From NCBI RefSeq assembly GCF_002005105.1, contig NZ_MSCV01000007.1, forward strand, positions 119,842 to 183,841: a stretch of DNA of 64,000 bases, given 5' to 3'. The notes below the pieces were generated by a model, which was not told the DNA's origin, did not search any database, and was given only the letters and a program-made list of their open reading frames with translations. Position numbers and translations under genes: made by a program. Shown here piece after piece: positions 1-9,958 of the stretch; within the stretch, counting starts at the first letter, position 1, and every line of letters begins with the position of its first letter. Source of the stretch: Methylocaldum sp. 14B (lineage in GTDB: Bacteria; Pseudomonadota; Gammaproteobacteria; Methylococcales; Methylococcaceae).

Positions 1-711
1 CAACAGGCTGACCGTCTCCACTAATAAACGATCGCCGGTCTCGTGTCCCTCAAGATCATTGATCATGTTGAACCGATCAAGATCCAGGTACAGCAATGCA
101 CCTTCCTGATCGAAGTTCCGGCACCGGTGGATGGCTAGCTGAAGTTTCTTTTCCAAGCTGCGGCGATTTGCAAGGCCGGTCAACTCATCGTGGGCCACGA
201 GATATTTGAATCGGGCCTCCATGATTTTGCGTTCGGAGAGTTCGTTTAAAAGTTGCTCTTCTTGGCTACGTCTCAGGTGACGCTCGTTTCTGAGTATCAA
301 ACTCATGTTAACCAAGGGGATAAAATCGCGTCCGCGAATAGGCTTGGTAATCAGACTGACGCCTTGCCTGCTCAGCTGGGTTAGGCGGCGTACTTGCGTG
401 CTGTCCAATTCGACCGATTCTTCAGTAAAAATGATAGCGGGAATGCCGATTCCCTCGTCTATCGAGGAAAAAGACAGGCAAAACTCGTCAATCTGACATT
501 CGGGCAGGCTACTATTAAGAATAATAAGTCCGATTTCTTCAGGGCTCCGCTGGAATTTTCTCAATTGCTCAAGAAGCTCTCTTCCATTAGAGACCGCTAC
601 GAAATTCACGAAACCGGCTTCGGATAGGATTAACTCGACTTGGGCACGATGACGCTCATTATGCTCACCGATAATAATTAACTTTTCGCCGAACTGGTTG
701 GTTGGCGTCAT
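1..711 (-). CDS. Receiver-like / GGDEF protein, truncated by the window edge
   Basis: The reading frame opens at ATG 711 and is still open at base 1 (237 codons), so only the N-terminal part is present. Residues 10-135 look like a response-regulator receiver, ending in the conserved lysine of SLITKP. Residues 165-237 begin a diguanylate cyclase domain (HDELTGLANRR, YLDLDRFNMIND, GHETGDRLL); the GGDEF signature itself lies outside the window. The receiver is abnormal: the phospho-acceptor position in LIILNSSLP (residue 66) is Asn instead of Asp, and the N-terminal acidic pair is reduced to GEH. It is probably a cyclic-di-GMP signalling protein that does not use ordinary phosphorylation. It diverges from the HDOD gene at 884. 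Confidence 0.85.
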   Translation of the reverse strand, partial: MTPTNQFGEKLIIIGEHNERHRAQVELILSEAGFVNFVAVSNGRELLEQLRKFQRSPEEIGLIILNSSLPECQIDEFCLSFSSIDEGIGIPAIIFTEESVELDSTQVRRLTQLSRQGVSLITKPIRGRDFIPLVNMSLILRNERHLRRSQEEQLLNELSERKIMEARFKYLVAHDELTGLANRRSLEKKLQLAIHRCRNFDQEGALLYLDLDRFNMINDLEGHETGDRLLVETVSLL

Positions 712-883
712 AGCACCCGATAAAAACCTGAAGCTCAGTTAGAATAAAGGAGGCAATTGGAACTCGCGTCACATATAAAGTCTTCCATGAACCAACTGTG
801 ATATAGATGCCACTTATCGGCGTATCAGTCAAATCAAATTAACGACAGGATAGTATTAGGTATGCGCATCAAGAGCTAAAGCG

Positions 884-1744
884 ATGTATGCATTCACCCC
901 GCTTAGCGTCCGCGTAATTTTGAATGGGAACGTGCAATTAGCTTCCCCCCCGGAGTTATTCTTAAAACTGAATGAACTACTGGATAACCCGGGGGCCGAT
1001 CTGCGCGATGCCGGCACACTGATTGAAAATGATCCTGGTCTCACAGCAAGGCTGCTACGGGTCGTCAATAGCGCCTTTTATGGAATTCCGACCAAAGTCA
1101 CCTCCATTCATCGTGCACTCAATATCGTCGGCATCCACGAAATTCGGAGTTTGGTATTAACTACTTTAGTGATCGATAAATTTTCATCTTTAACGAATAC
1201 CTTGATGACAATGAAGGAATTCTGGGCCATGAGCGTGCGCTGTGCGCTATTGGCAAGATTATTCGCGAGTTGTCATCCCTTTGGCGAACGTCTAAAGGCC
1301 GTATTTCTATGTGGACTATTACATGAAATAGGGCGATTGGTCGTGTATCACCGCCTTCCGGAATTGGCCCGTGCCGCGGCACTTTTAGCGGAATCGGAGA
1401 ACATAAGCTATCAGGAAGGAGAAAGACGAGTTATCGGATTCGACCATTATCAGGTCGGCGCCGAATTGGCTCGGCTATGGAAGCTGCCGGAGATCATCGC
1501 CGTGACTATCGAGCACCACGATACGCCGGAAAATGCCGACGTGTTCAGTTGCGAAGCAGCCCTGGTCGCTCAGGCACAATCCTTTGTTTATTCACGCTAT
1601 TCTAATCATGCATCACGCGACACCACAGTAACCGACATGGACAAGCCGAGTCTTTTCGGCACTGACATCGCAACTGCGAATGAGTTGGCCCAAAAACTCG
1701 ACGAACAATTCAATCAAGTATTCAAGCTTATTTATGCCGGTTGA
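884..1744 (+). CDS. HDOD domain protein
   Basis: 286 residues. Residues 15-215 match the HDOD fold, an HD-related output domain found in bacterial signalling proteins: IENDPGLTARLLRVVNSAFY, followed by ALNIVGIHEIRSLVL and later GLLHEIGRLV and IEHHDTPE. HDOD proteins commonly act in signal transduction beside GGDEF, receiver or chemotaxis modules, and this one diverges from a receiver-GGDEF gene, so the two may share a pathway (inference). No other domain is visible, and the last 70 residues are unassigned. The ATG at 884 is used; no clear Shine-Dalgarno is visible, so the exact start is unsure. Confidence 0.85.
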   Translation: MYAFTPLSVRVILNGNVQLASPPELFLKLNELLDNPGADLRDAGTLIENDPGLTARLLRVVNSAFYGIPTKVTSIHRALNIVGIHEIRSLVLTTLVIDKFSSLTNTLMTMKEFWAMSVRCALLARLFASCHPFGERLKAVFLCGLLHEIGRLVVYHRLPELARAAALLAESENISYQEGERRVIGFDHYQVGAELARLWKLPEIIAVTIEHHDTPENADVFSCEAALVAQAQSFVYSRYSNHASRDTTVTDMDKPSLFGTDIATANELAQKLDEQFNQVFKLIYAG

Positions 1745-1758
1745 GCGACTTTTATCTT

Positions 1759-2751
1759 TTACCGCAAGTGCTCTGTAATCAAACCAGCCAGGACGCGGCC
1801 ATGTTCCGGACTATCGTTCAGCGCGGGGATTAACCGATACTGGGCACCACCCGCTCTTTCAAAGACCTCCTTGTTGGTAATGCCGATCTCCTCCAAGGTT
1901 TCCAAGCAGTCCACGGCAAATCCCGGGCAAACGACATCGACGTCCTTAACGCCCTTTTGCGGCAGTGCTTTTAGCACATCGACGCAATAAGGCTGAAGCC
2001 ACCGCCCCGGGCCGAAACGGGACTGAAAAACCAACTGCCAAGCATTCTCCGGAAGCTTCAGTTCAGCCGCGATCAGCTTTGCGGTCGTACGACATTGCTC
2101 ATGGTAAGGATCGCCTAGGGAGCGGCTTCGTTCCGGTAAACCGTGAAATGAAAACAACAAAAAATGAGGTCCGCCATTGTCGCGCCAGAAATCTTCGATT
2201 CGGTTCGCCACAGCCCGGATATACGCCGGATAATCATGATAGTCGCTGACGAATCTGGTCTCCGGAACATATCTCCAATTCTTCAACACCGAGGCGACCG
2301 CATCGAATACGGTCCCGGTACTCGGTGACGAATACTGGGGATACAACGGCAAAATCAGAAGTCCATCGACCCCGGCGCTATTCAACTTCTCCAATTTTTC
2401 CCGAATTCCGGGTTTACCGTAGCGCATCGCCACCTCTACCACGATTTCCCCAGCCATTCTCGCCGAGATCTCGGCTTGCACCGATCGAGTCAAATCCGTG
2501 CTGAACACCAGTAACGGGGAGCCTCTGTCGGTCCAGATCGACCGATACGCTCGTGCCGACTTGGATGGCCGCACCCGCAAAATCACGCCATGAAGGATCA
2601 TCCACCAAATTGGCCTCGGCAGTTCCACGACACGGGAGTCCCATAGGAACTCGCCCAGATAGCGTCGGACTGCGGCCGTGGTTGGAGCCTCGGGCGTACC
2701 CAGATTGACCAAAAGCACACCCCAACGGCGGGATTTCCCTGCTTCTGTCAC
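1759..2751 (-). CDS. hemH: Ferrochelatase
   Basis: 330 residues, normal for bacterial HemH. It inserts Fe(II) into protoporphyrin IX, the last step of protohaem synthesis. Family signatures are the N-terminal GVLLVNLGTPEAPT, the active-site histidine in LFSFHGLPERS (about residue 200) and the C-terminal VVCPGFAVDCLETLEEI. The start is GTG at 2751, two bases beyond the folE stop, so translation is likely coupled to folE. No membrane anchor is visible. The gene converges with the HDOD gene, with only 14 bases between the stops and no recognisable terminator. Confidence 0.97.
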   Translation of the reverse strand: MTEAGKSRRWGVLLVNLGTPEAPTTAAVRRYLGEFLWDSRVVELPRPIWWMILHGVILRVRPSKSARAYRSIWTDRGSPLLVFSTDLTRSVQAEISARMAGEIVVEVAMRYGKPGIREKLEKLNSAGVDGLLILPLYPQYSSPSTGTVFDAVASVLKNWRYVPETRFVSDYHDYPAYIRAVANRIEDFWRDNGGPHFLLFSFHGLPERSRSLGDPYHEQCRTTAKLIAAELKLPENAWQLVFQSRFGPGRWLQPYCVDVLKALPQKGVKDVDVVCPGFAVDCLETLEEIGITNKEVFERAGGAQYRLIPALNDSPEHGRVLAGLITEHLR

Positions 2752-2752
2752 G

Positions 2753-3310
2753 CTATTTTCTGTTGATAAGATCCAGAAACTCCGAACGGGTACTGATTTG
2801 TTTGCGGAACAAACCCAGCATGGATGAGGTGGTCATAACCGAGTTTTGTTTCTCGACGCCTCGCATCATCATGCACAGATGCTTGGCTTCGATTACTACG
2901 GCAACCCCCGCGGGATCGATCGCGGTCTGAATGGCGTCCGCAATTTGTTTGGTCAATCGCTCCTGGATCTGAAGACGGCGAGCGTACATTTCGACGATGC
3001 GCGCGATCTTGGAAAGCCCGATCACCTTACCCTTAGGCAGATAAGCGACATGGCATTTACCGATGAACGGCAGAAGATGGTGCTCGCACAATGAATACAA
3101 TTCGATGTCCTTCACGATCACCATATCCTCCGTATCCGCCTCGAAAACGGCATTATTGAGGACACGCTCGAGGCGCTGATTGTAGCCGCTATTGAGAAAA
3201 CGAAAAGCCGCCGCCGCCCGCTTAGGCGTATCCACTAGTCCTTCTCGGGTAATATCCTCCCCAAGAGATTGTATGATTTGGGAAAAAAGATGCTCCATTA
3301 CGTTTTGCAT
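2753..3310 (-). CDS. folE: GTP cyclohydrolase I (type IA)
   Basis: 185 residues. It converts GTP to 7,8-dihydroneopterin triphosphate, the first step toward tetrahydrofolate. The zinc-binding and catalytic residues are present: Cys and His in [11 protein letters not shown] and the second Cys in [12 protein letters not shown]. The conserved [13 protein letters not shown] and the C-terminal [12 protein letters not shown] are intact. The length is slightly short of the E. coli protein (about 220), which is usual for compact FolE. It precedes hemH with one base between genes, so the two form a small operon. Confidence 0.97.
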   Translation of the reverse strand: MQNVMEHLFSQIIQSLGEDITREGLVDTPKRAAAAFRFLNSGYNQRLERVLNNAVFEADTEDMVIVKDIELYSLCEHHLLPFIGKCHVAYLPKGKVIGLSKIARIVEMYARRLQIQERLTKQIADAIQTAIDPAGVAVVIEAKHLCMMMRGVEKQNSVMTTSSMLGLFRKQISTRSEFLDLINRK

Positions 3311-3373
3311 GATTGATGTCGCTAATAGTGATCGGTAAGTATATCGCGCAGGAATGCGCCATGTCTTTCTCGA

Positions 3374-4348
3374 TCAAACGCATATTGACTCTTCGCAATA
3401 GCGGGTGGCTTCGAGAAGCACATCCGCTCCCGCATTTGCTTTCGTCGCATGCTGGCTAAGATGCCGACGCCATGCCCGCCCGCCGGGCATACCGTGATAC
3501 AACCCTAAAATGTGCCGAGCGATGGCTTGTAAACGTACGCCCCGCCCCAATTCCGTTTCGACATACGGCAACAGCGCTTCGACCACTTGACGCCGGGAGC
3601 GGACCGGACGGTCATCGCCGAAAAATCGCCGGTCGGCCTCTGCAAGCAAGTACGGTTGATGGTAGGCCGCTCGTCCTATCATCACACCGTCGAACCGCTC
3701 AAGATGCAGCCCCGCCTGATCCAGATCGACGATACCGCCGTTCAGGATGATTTCGAGTGCCGCATAATCGTCTTTGATTCGATCGACCACATCGTATCTT
3801 AGCGGTGGTATTTCCCGGTTCTCCTTAGGCGATAAGCCTTTAAGCCACGCTTTTCTGGCATGGATGACAAAGGTGTGACAACCGCCGGACGAGACGATCT
3901 CGACGAAGCGCGCGAGATCCTCATAGGAGTCCTGCTCATCGATGCCTATTCGGGTTTTGACGGTGATCGGAAGCGATACGGCACCGGCCATCGCGGCCAC
4001 GCACTCGGAAACCAACTCGGGGTCGGCCATCAAGCATGCACCGAACCGCCCATTCTGCACCCGATCGCTCGGGCATCCGACATTGAGATTAATCTCATCA
4101 TATCCATACGCTTCGGCAATTCTCGCACACTCGGCAAGATCCGAAGGGTTGCTGCCGCCTAATTGAAGCGCCAACGGCTTTTCGGCGGGGTGGAAGCCGA
4201 GCAAGTGGTCGCGATTCCCGAACAAAATCGCACCGGCGGTGACCATTTCGGTATAAAGCAGCACCCGCCGAGAAATTAGGCGTACAAAATAGCGAAAATG
4301 CCGATCCGTCCAATCCAACATCGGGGCTATGCTCAAAACTCTCTGCAT
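3374..4348 (-). CDS. dusA: tRNA-dihydrouridine(20/20a) synthase DusA
   Basis: 324 residues. It is an FMN-dependent reductase making dihydrouridine at positions 20/20a of tRNA. The TIM-barrel start LSIAPMLDWTDRHFRYF and the catalytic cysteine region EINLNVGCPSDRVQNGRFGACLM are DusA-specific. The phosphate-binding ILNGGI and DGVMIGRAAY follow at about residues 205-240. The length matches the family. It is transcribed toward folE after a 63-base gap, so it may be co-transcribed. Confidence 0.96.
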   Translation of the reverse strand: MQRVLSIAPMLDWTDRHFRYFVRLISRRVLLYTEMVTAGAILFGNRDHLLGFHPAEKPLALQLGGSNPSDLAECARIAEAYGYDEINLNVGCPSDRVQNGRFGACLMADPELVSECVAAMAGAVSLPITVKTRIGIDEQDSYEDLARFVEIVSSGGCHTFVIHARKAWLKGLSPKENREIPPLRYDVVDRIKDDYAALEIILNGGIVDLDQAGLHLERFDGVMIGRAAYHQPYLLAEADRRFFGDDRPVRSRRQVVEALLPYVETELGRGVRLQAIARHILGLYHGMPGGRAWRRHLSQHATKANAGADVLLEATRYCEESICV

Positions 4349-4593
4349 ATGGATGGTCGTCTTAAGGAAGTGGAAAACAGGCTGTAGCCTTAAGGATTGA
4401 TTAGCAAGCGATTACCGGTAGAATGAATCGCGGCTTTTTCGACAAAAATACAATGGGAATTTCTTAGATCGGGACTGTGAAAGCCACTCCTTGTTTCCAG
4501 CCAGGACACACTAGACTGTAGCTATTTGTCGCATTCGATGTTCAGAGTATCGTGTCGGAATTTAACTTCTTTGACCTTAACACTTGATAAGTC

Positions 4594-5901
4594 ATGAAAT
4601 CGCGGCCGGCCGATTTCGAACGGATACTCTCCAATTTGCACGCGTTAAGGCGTTACCCGTCCGAACCTCTTCTTATCGATCATATTCAAAATAGTTTCGA
4701 GTCGCTGACCCAAATTCATAACGCGAGGGAAACCCGTTACCGCGCCCTTGTTCAACAACTTCTCCGTTATGTTGAACAGTTGGTTTCCGACAGAAGCCAG
4801 TGGCTCGCGCGACGAATCGAGTTTCTCCAAACTCTGCTCAGTCCGTCTTTATCCTTAGCGGAATTAAACACCTTAATTAAAGGCGTTGAAGACCTCAAAC
4901 ATTCTTTGTTCCATTCCAATTTTGCCTTTTCCGATCGAATCATAGGAGACCATGAACCCTCGCCCGACAAACCGGACGTGATTGCACAAAGGGCTAAGGC
5001 CACAGAAATCCATGTGAGGACTTCCGAAAAGACATCACATAACATGGACCCCGCGCCGCCGCCTCGCGAAGGACAAAGCGTAGGAATGGCCGAAATCCAC
5101 AAGTCGTTGACGGCAAGCCTTAACGAAGTTGATGATGCAAATCTACATTCCGGCCAGTTGCTGAAGAATATCGCTCAGGCGTTGAGCCATCCCGAAAATT
5201 TTTTGCTCACCGATACGGCGCGATCTGGACTTCTAAAGCAGACCGACGCTTTGTTAAACGAACATCAACATCAGGCCAAACAAATCGACATTATCCGAGC
5301 TTATCTCGATTTGCTGGAGACGAATAATCGAAAGACCGATCTGGAATTCACACGAGTTCGCCAACTGAGCCTTACGGATGAATTAACCGGGCTTTCCAAT
5401 CGGCGAGCCTTCCTGAATCGGCTGGAGGATGAGATCGGACGCGTGCAACGTTACTACACCCCTTTGGCCTTGGCCATGGTGGACCTCGACGGATTCAAGG
5501 AAATCAATGACCGTTACGGCCACGCTGCAGGCGATGAAGTTCTCAAAATTTACGCCCAAAAAATCCTTCCTGCATTTCGCCGTCACGACCACGTAGCCCG
5601 TTTCGGCGGCGAAGAGTTCATCGTACTGCTTCCCAACACCGAGCTGGATGGCGCTTTATGGGCGCTCAAGAAAATTCAGGCGCAGGTCCACCGAACCACG
5701 TTTTCAATTGGCGGCACGGCCATGGCTTTGCCGACTTTCTCCGCCGGCATCACCGTGTACGTGTCAAACGAATCGGCGGATTCCTTCATCAGGCGGGCCG
5801 ACTCTGCAATGTATCGCGCCAAGGGGATGGGAAAAAACCGGATCGAAGCCGAGCATGTCAAAAAGGGGCATCACGAGAATCGTGACTCGTCGAATACCTA
5901 A
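4594..5901 (+). CDS. GGDEF diguanylate cyclase with long helical N-terminus
   Basis: 435 residues. The C-terminal 165 residues are a complete GGDEF domain: LTDELTGLSNRRAFLNRL, MVDLDGFKEINDRYGHAAGD and the active site RFGGEEFIVLLP. An inhibitory RxxD site (RRHD) sits five residues before GGEEF, so product inhibition is expected. Residues 1-250 contain no recognised sensor; they are predicted helical and charged, with a break near residues 120-155 rich in Pro and polar residues. No transmembrane segment is visible, so it is probably a cytosolic enzyme making cyclic-di-GMP in response to an unknown signal. Confidence 0.9.
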   Translation: MKSRPADFERILSNLHALRRYPSEPLLIDHIQNSFESLTQIHNARETRYRALVQQLLRYVEQLVSDRSQWLARRIEFLQTLLSPSLSLAELNTLIKGVEDLKHSLFHSNFAFSDRIIGDHEPSPDKPDVIAQRAKATEIHVRTSEKTSHNMDPAPPPREGQSVGMAEIHKSLTASLNEVDDANLHSGQLLKNIAQALSHPENFLLTDTARSGLLKQTDALLNEHQHQAKQIDIIRAYLDLLETNNRKTDLEFTRVRQLSLTDELTGLSNRRAFLNRLEDEIGRVQRYYTPLALAMVDLDGFKEINDRYGHAAGDEVLKIYAQKILPAFRRHDHVARFGGEEFIVLLPNTELDGALWALKKIQAQVHRTTFSIGGTAMALPTFSAGITVYVSNESADSFIRRADSAMYRAKGMGKNRIEAEHVKKGHHENRDSSNT

Positions 5902-5926
5902 ATATTCCTGAGGTCCAGACCAGGCA

Positions 5927-6583
5927 TCAATCGCCGGGCTTCTTTGCCAGCATCGGAACAGCGGTCATTCCCGAGTGGAGGCGATACGCCCGACTCCGCT
6001 GTCTCAACCAATAGCCACTGATGAGAACAGTGGTCGTTGCGAGACTGGCGGCACAAAAGTAAAGCAGGTTCTTTACCTGCAAAACCTCATCCATAAGCTC
6101 TTCGTTACGGACTACTCCCGAACCGGGTAACCGCCGGAAACGGGAATGCTCGATCTCGGTGTTGTCGAACGCATTGGCTCCGCCGGCTTCGGCATAACCT
6201 TCCAACAGCACCAGATCGCTCTTTAATTGCTCAAAGGCCTCGAGATCCGCGGAACTGACCGCTCCCGCCTCAATGTTCTTCTGAAGGGTTTTAAGTCTCA
6301 TTTCGACCGATTCGGCCAAGAGAATGCCGAACTTGCGTTGCAGCGCTTCCATTTGCTGGTTGATCGCCTTGATCCGGGCGTGACCTTCCGTTGGACCGGC
6401 TACCGTGGTTTCAAGACGCGTCGATAAATAATAGAGAATGACCAACGAACAGAGACAAACCGCAAGCAAGGCGACAAGCACTTGCGGAGCTCGCCACCAA
6501 GCGGCCGACACTGGATACCGAACCGTAGTCCCGGCGCGCAATGCTGGCGCAGTCGTCGACTCGCTCTGATATCTTTCGTACAC
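5927..6583 (-). CDS. Two-TM membrane protein of unknown function
   Basis: 218 residues, family not recognised. A hydrophobic segment at about residues 32-52 (VLVALLAVCLCSLVILYYLS) and another at about 173-192 flank a 120-residue, mostly helical, charged region that would be periplasmic if the N-terminus is inside. This topology resembles the sensor half of two-helix membrane receptors but without any output domain. It lies downstream of pdxJ on the same strand after a 163-base gap and converges with the GGDEF gene. A role as a small membrane sensor or scaffold is only a guess. Confidence 0.65.
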   Translation of the reverse strand: MYERYQSESTTAPALRAGTTVRYPVSAAWWRAPQVLVALLAVCLCSLVILYYLSTRLETTVAGPTEGHARIKAINQQMEALQRKFGILLAESVEMRLKTLQKNIEAGAVSSADLEAFEQLKSDLVLLEGYAEAGGANAFDNTEIEHSRFRRLPGSGVVRNEELMDEVLQVKNLLYFCAASLATTTVLISGYWLRQRSRAYRLHSGMTAVPMLAKKPGD

Positions 6584-6746
6584 CCCATCTCCTCCGCTAT
6601 GCTGCCCCAGCTATCGCGAACCATCGTTATATTTGATTTGGGCCCCGAGCATTCTCTACACCACGCGCCATCTCGATTACGACGGAATGCGAGAAAGCGG
6701 ACCAGTTGTTCGATTCGATAGCTGTTCAACTATGGCAGAATAAGCC

Positions 6747-7502
6747 CTATGGGTCAATTGATAAGCGCGACGACGCCATCGCCCGCTTCATCTCGCTCAC
6801 CGCTCGCTCCAGCCCGACGAACAGCGCCCTCGCCACGATGGAATGCCCGATATTGAGCTCCTCGACCTGGGGAATGCGGCAAATTTCCCCTACGTTGTGA
6901 TAATTCAATCCATGCCCCGCATTCACTCTGAGGCCGATTCCGGATGCATACTCTGCCGCCCGTGCCAAGCGGTGAAACTCATCTTTACTTTCCTTGTTCG
7001 AAGCGGCATCGGCATAGTGGCCGGTATGTAATTCGATCACGGGAGCACCGGTTTTCGCTGCCGCTTCGATCTGCCGAAAATCGGCGTCGATGAACAGGGA
7101 GACCTCCACCCCGGCTTCGCCCAGCGTTTCGCAAGCGGCATGAATTCGTTCGAAATTTCCGGACACATCCAGACCACCCTCCGTGGTCAATTCTTCGCGT
7201 CGCTCCGGAACCAGGCAGCACGCTTGTGGCCGCACGGTTTTTGCGATAGCGACCATCTCATCGGTTACCGCCATTTCCAGGTTTAGACGGGTCTCGATCA
7301 TCTCTCGCAACAATCCGATGTCTCTGTCCTGAATATGCCGGCGATCCTCGCGAAGATGAGCGGTAATACCGTCGGCGCCAGCTTGCTCCGCGAGCAAGGC
7401 CGCCTGGATCACTTCGGGGTATTTGGTACGCCGGGCCTGTCGAATGGTGGCGATATGATCGATGTTTACGCCGAGTAAGATAGCGCGAGAGGTCGTCATC
7501 AT
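6747..7502 (-). CDS. pdxJ: Pyridoxine 5'-phosphate synthase
   Basis: 251 residues. It condenses 3-amino-2-oxopropyl phosphate with 1-deoxyxylulose 5-phosphate to give pyridoxine 5'-phosphate (DXP-dependent vitamin B6 route). The hallmark N-terminus [20 protein letters not shown] and the [16 protein letters not shown] motif are present, followed by INAGHGLN-like [11 protein letters not shown] and the phosphate-binding [13 protein letters not shown] near the C-terminus. It is the last gene of the rpoE-lepA-era run and overlaps the recO stop codon by four bases. Confidence 0.97.
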   Translation of the reverse strand: MMTTSRAILLGVNIDHIATIRQARRTKYPEVIQAALLAEQAGADGITAHLREDRRHIQDRDIGLLREMIETRLNLEMAVTDEMVAIAKTVRPQACCLVPERREELTTEGGLDVSGNFERIHAACETLGEAGVEVSLFIDADFRQIEAAAKTGAPVIELHTGHYADAASNKESKDEFHRLARAAEYASGIGLRVNAGHGLNYHNVGEICRIPQVEELNIGHSIVARALFVGLERAVSEMKRAMASSRLSIDP

Positions 7503-8284
7503 GGTCTGCTTTTTGTGACTTGCTTGAAAAAGTCCCGGCTTTTAAGAGATTTTCCGTTGAGATAATAATTGATTACTCGTCGCATCAGATGCTTCGCCTC
7601 TTGAAGTTCATCCGGATCGTTCAGCGTCTTCCGCTCCAATGCAAGCAAGGTGGCACCTCCGACCGAATCCGCAGTCCTTTCGTCGTTCTCTACCGGACCT
7701 TCCTCGATTCTGTACACATATCTTTTTGCCGGATCGATCGGTTGCCCGGACGTTGCCTCCCGATCAAAGGCCATACCGTAACCCATCTCGCCCAGCAGAG
7801 AGACTTCGAACAATCTTAGAATCCGTTCCATGCCGTCATCTGCTGCGAGTTGATCCAAGGTATTCCGATATAGATCGAATACTTCCGGATGAGGATCGCG
7901 GGAAGGGAGAAAATTGAGAAGCAACTCGTTCACATAAAATCCGCAGAACAGCTTGGGCCCGCTCAACTTGATGCTGGTTCCTCCGATGGATTCCGCAGCC
8001 GTCAAGACTGGTAGATCGCCTTTTCCCGCCCAGGAAAGACGCAATTGAACGAACGGCTGAAGTAGAGAATGCAATCCTCTTTTGCTCTTGCGCGCACCTT
8101 TTGCCAGCAGGCGAAGGCGACCGAAATCCAATGTAAATACGTCGAGAAGAAGGCTTGATTCGCGATAAGGTCTACTGTGAAGGACGAATCCGTTCTGCAG
8201 CGAGATGCGGCCTTGGAAGTCCCGAGAAGCACCCTTGCTCGCGTCATTCGCTGTAGCCGAGGCTGTGCAAAGCACGCTCGTCAT
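7499..8284 (-). CDS. recO: DNA repair protein RecO
   Basis: About 261 residues from ATG 8284. RecO anneals single strands and helps load RecA in the RecFOR pathway. The N-terminal OB-fold is recognisable ([22 protein letters not shown], then [16 protein letters not shown]), with the helical region [12 protein letters not shown] after it. The frame is open up to 8356, but that stretch lies inside era and gives residues not typical of RecO, so 8284 is preferred; even so there are about 20 extra N-terminal residues and an internal start is possible. It overlaps era by 41 bases. Confidence 0.88.
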   Translation of the reverse strand: MTSVLCTASATANDASKGASRDFQGRISLQNGFVLHSRPYRESSLLLDVFTLDFGRLRLLAKGARKSKRGLHSLLQPFVQLRLSWAGKGDLPVLTAAESIGGTSIKLSGPKLFCGFYVNELLLNFLPSRDPHPEVFDLYRNTLDQLAADDGMERILRLFEVSLLGEMGYGMAFDREATSGQPIDPAKRYVYRIEEGPVENDERTADSVGGATLLALERKTLNDPDELQEAKHLMRRVINYYLNGKSLKSRDFFKQVTKSRP

Positions 8285-9125
8285 CCGACCAACCTTTCTT
8301 GACCTTAACCCAAAGCTCCAGGTAAACCTTGCAATCGAGCAAACGTTCCAGTTCATGCCGCGCCCGCTCGCCGACCTTCTTGAGCACTTCGCCGCTGCGG
8401 CCGATGATGATTGCCTTCTGACCCTCGCGCTCGACCCAAATCACCGCACTGATTCGCGTCAATCCGCCCTCGAGCTTGAATTGCTCGATCTCCACCGTCA
8501 GCGCATGAGGCACCTCCTGGGACAGCGAACGAAGCAATTTTTCCCGAATGACTTCGGCGGCAAAAAAACGCTCCGGCTTGTCGGTGATTTGATCTTCCGG
8601 ATAAATCGGTTCGCCCTCCGGCAAGAGTTCGATGATCTTCCGCTCCAAAACGTCCAGATTCGTGCCCTTTAAGGCGGAAACCGGAACCAAATCGGCAAAC
8701 GAGTGGCGAGCCGCCGCCTCTTCCAGAAAAGGCAACAAAAACGCCTTATCCTCGAGCCTGTCGACTTTATTGATGACCAAGATGACCGGCACCCCTGCCG
8801 ACTTGATCCTCTCCAGGACCAGCTCGTCTTCGGGAAGCCACATCGGTCTGTCGATGAGCCAGACAATCACATCGACGTCAAGCAGAGCGGAGACCGCTGC
8901 GCGGTTAAGATAGCGATTCATCGCCCGCTTTTGGCTGGCATGAATGCCCGGAGTATCGACAAAAACGATCTGTTCGTCTCTGGTGGTCTTGATGCCGCAA
9001 ATCCGATGCCGCGTCGTCTGCGGCCGGCGGGACGTGATGCTGATTTTTTGTCCGACCAGATGATTGAGGAGGGTAGATTTACCGACGTTCGGGCGCCCCA
9101 CGAGCGCGACAAAGCCCGCTTTCAT
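8244..9125 (-). CDS. era: GTPase Era
   Basis: 293 residues from ATG 9125. Era binds GTP and the 3' end of 16S rRNA and assists 30S maturation. G-motifs: GRPNVGKST (G1), VDTPGI (G3) and INKVD (G4). The C-terminal KH domain contains the expected IIGRSGEVLKKVGERAR. The start overlaps the rnc stop (ATGA), the usual rnc-era coupling. The frame extends upstream to 9254, but those codons are the rnc C-terminus in another frame and are rejected. Confidence 0.97.
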   Translation of the reverse strand: MKAGFVALVGRPNVGKSTLLNHLVGQKISITSRRPQTTRHRICGIKTTRDEQIVFVDTPGIHASQKRAMNRYLNRAAVSALLDVDVIVWLIDRPMWLPEDELVLERIKSAGVPVILVINKVDRLEDKAFLLPFLEEAAARHSFADLVPVSALKGTNLDVLERKIIELLPEGEPIYPEDQITDKPERFFAAEVIREKLLRSLSQEVPHALTVEIEQFKLEGGLTRISAVIWVEREGQKAIIIGRSGEVLKKVGERARHELERLLDCKVYLELWVKVKKGWSDDERALHSLGYSE

Positions 9126-9844
9126 GGTTTGAGCCCCAGTTTTTCCGCCAGCGCAGTCAGCATCTTTTCTGCCGCTTGTTGTTCGGCCTTTTTCCGGGAA
9201 GGCCCTACGCCCTCGCAGGAAACCGGGATCAGCGACACGCGGCACTCCACGCAAAAGCTCTGGTCGTGCGGCTGACCGATGACCGTTTTGAGGGTATAGG
9301 TAGGCAACTCAAGTCCTCGCGCTTGCATCAATTCTTGTAATCGGGTCTTCGGATCCTTTTTCCAATCCCGCAGCGAAAGACGGTCTATCGGCTCGGCAAA
9401 GAGGTTTAAAATCCACTCCCGACAGGCATCCATCCCTTGATCGATAAGCAGAGCGCCAATGACGGCCTCCAGCGCGTCGGACAAGATCGAGTCGCGCCGA
9501 TATCCGCCGCTCTTCAATTCGCCCGACCCCAGAACTAAGTAATCCCCCAGATTTAATTTACGCGCCAATTCCGCTAAAGAGCTTTGATTCACGAGAGTCG
9601 CGCGCAACCGGCTGAGAACGCCTTCGTCCGCCTCCGCGAACTTGTCATAAAGCCTTTCCGCGATCACAAACCCGAGCACGGAGTCGCCCAAAAATTCGAG
9701 CCGCTCATTGTTCTCGCTCTCAGCACTCCGATGAGTCAAGGCTCTCTTGACCAAGGCGGGGTTCTTGAAATGCAAGCCCAGTTTTTTTGCGATCTTTTCC
9801 GGTTCCAATATCACGAGTCCACCGGCGGAATACGAGTTAAGCAC
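9122..9844 (-). CDS. rnc: Ribonuclease III
   Basis: Up to 240 residues. It cleaves double-stranded RNA in rRNA and mRNA processing. The catalytic signature NERLEFLGDSVLGF gives the metal-binding Glu50 and Asp54, and a second acidic cluster lies in SDALEAVIGAL. The C-terminal double-stranded RNA-binding domain runs from about residue 165 (DPKTRLQELMQ) to KKAEQQAAEKML. The family normally starts a few residues before the EKIAKKLG helix, so the first 10-13 residues may be untranslated and a GTG at 9814 is an alternative start. Confidence 0.96.
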   Translation of the reverse strand: MLNSYSAGGLVILEPEKIAKKLGLHFKNPALVKRALTHRSAESENNERLEFLGDSVLGFVIAERLYDKFAEADEGVLSRLRATLVNQSSLAELARKLNLGDYLVLGSGELKSGGYRRDSILSDALEAVIGALLIDQGMDACREWILNLFAEPIDRLSLRDWKKDPKTRLQELMQARGLELPTYTLKTVIGQPHDQSFCVECRVSLIPVSCEGVGPSRKKAEQQAAEKMLTALAEKLGLKP

Positions 9845-9958
9845 ATGACGACCTGTCCGAGTGAGTGACAGCTCGGAGAAACGACCGATTTATGCGGGTC
9901 CGCGTCATTTGACGCGGATGGCAAGCACACAGAAAGCAGTAACTAGAAACGCTCTTCA

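Noticed and set aside
9126..9254. Upstream extension of era
   Set aside because: It lies within the rnc coding sequence in another frame, and the family starts at the residue encoded at 9125.
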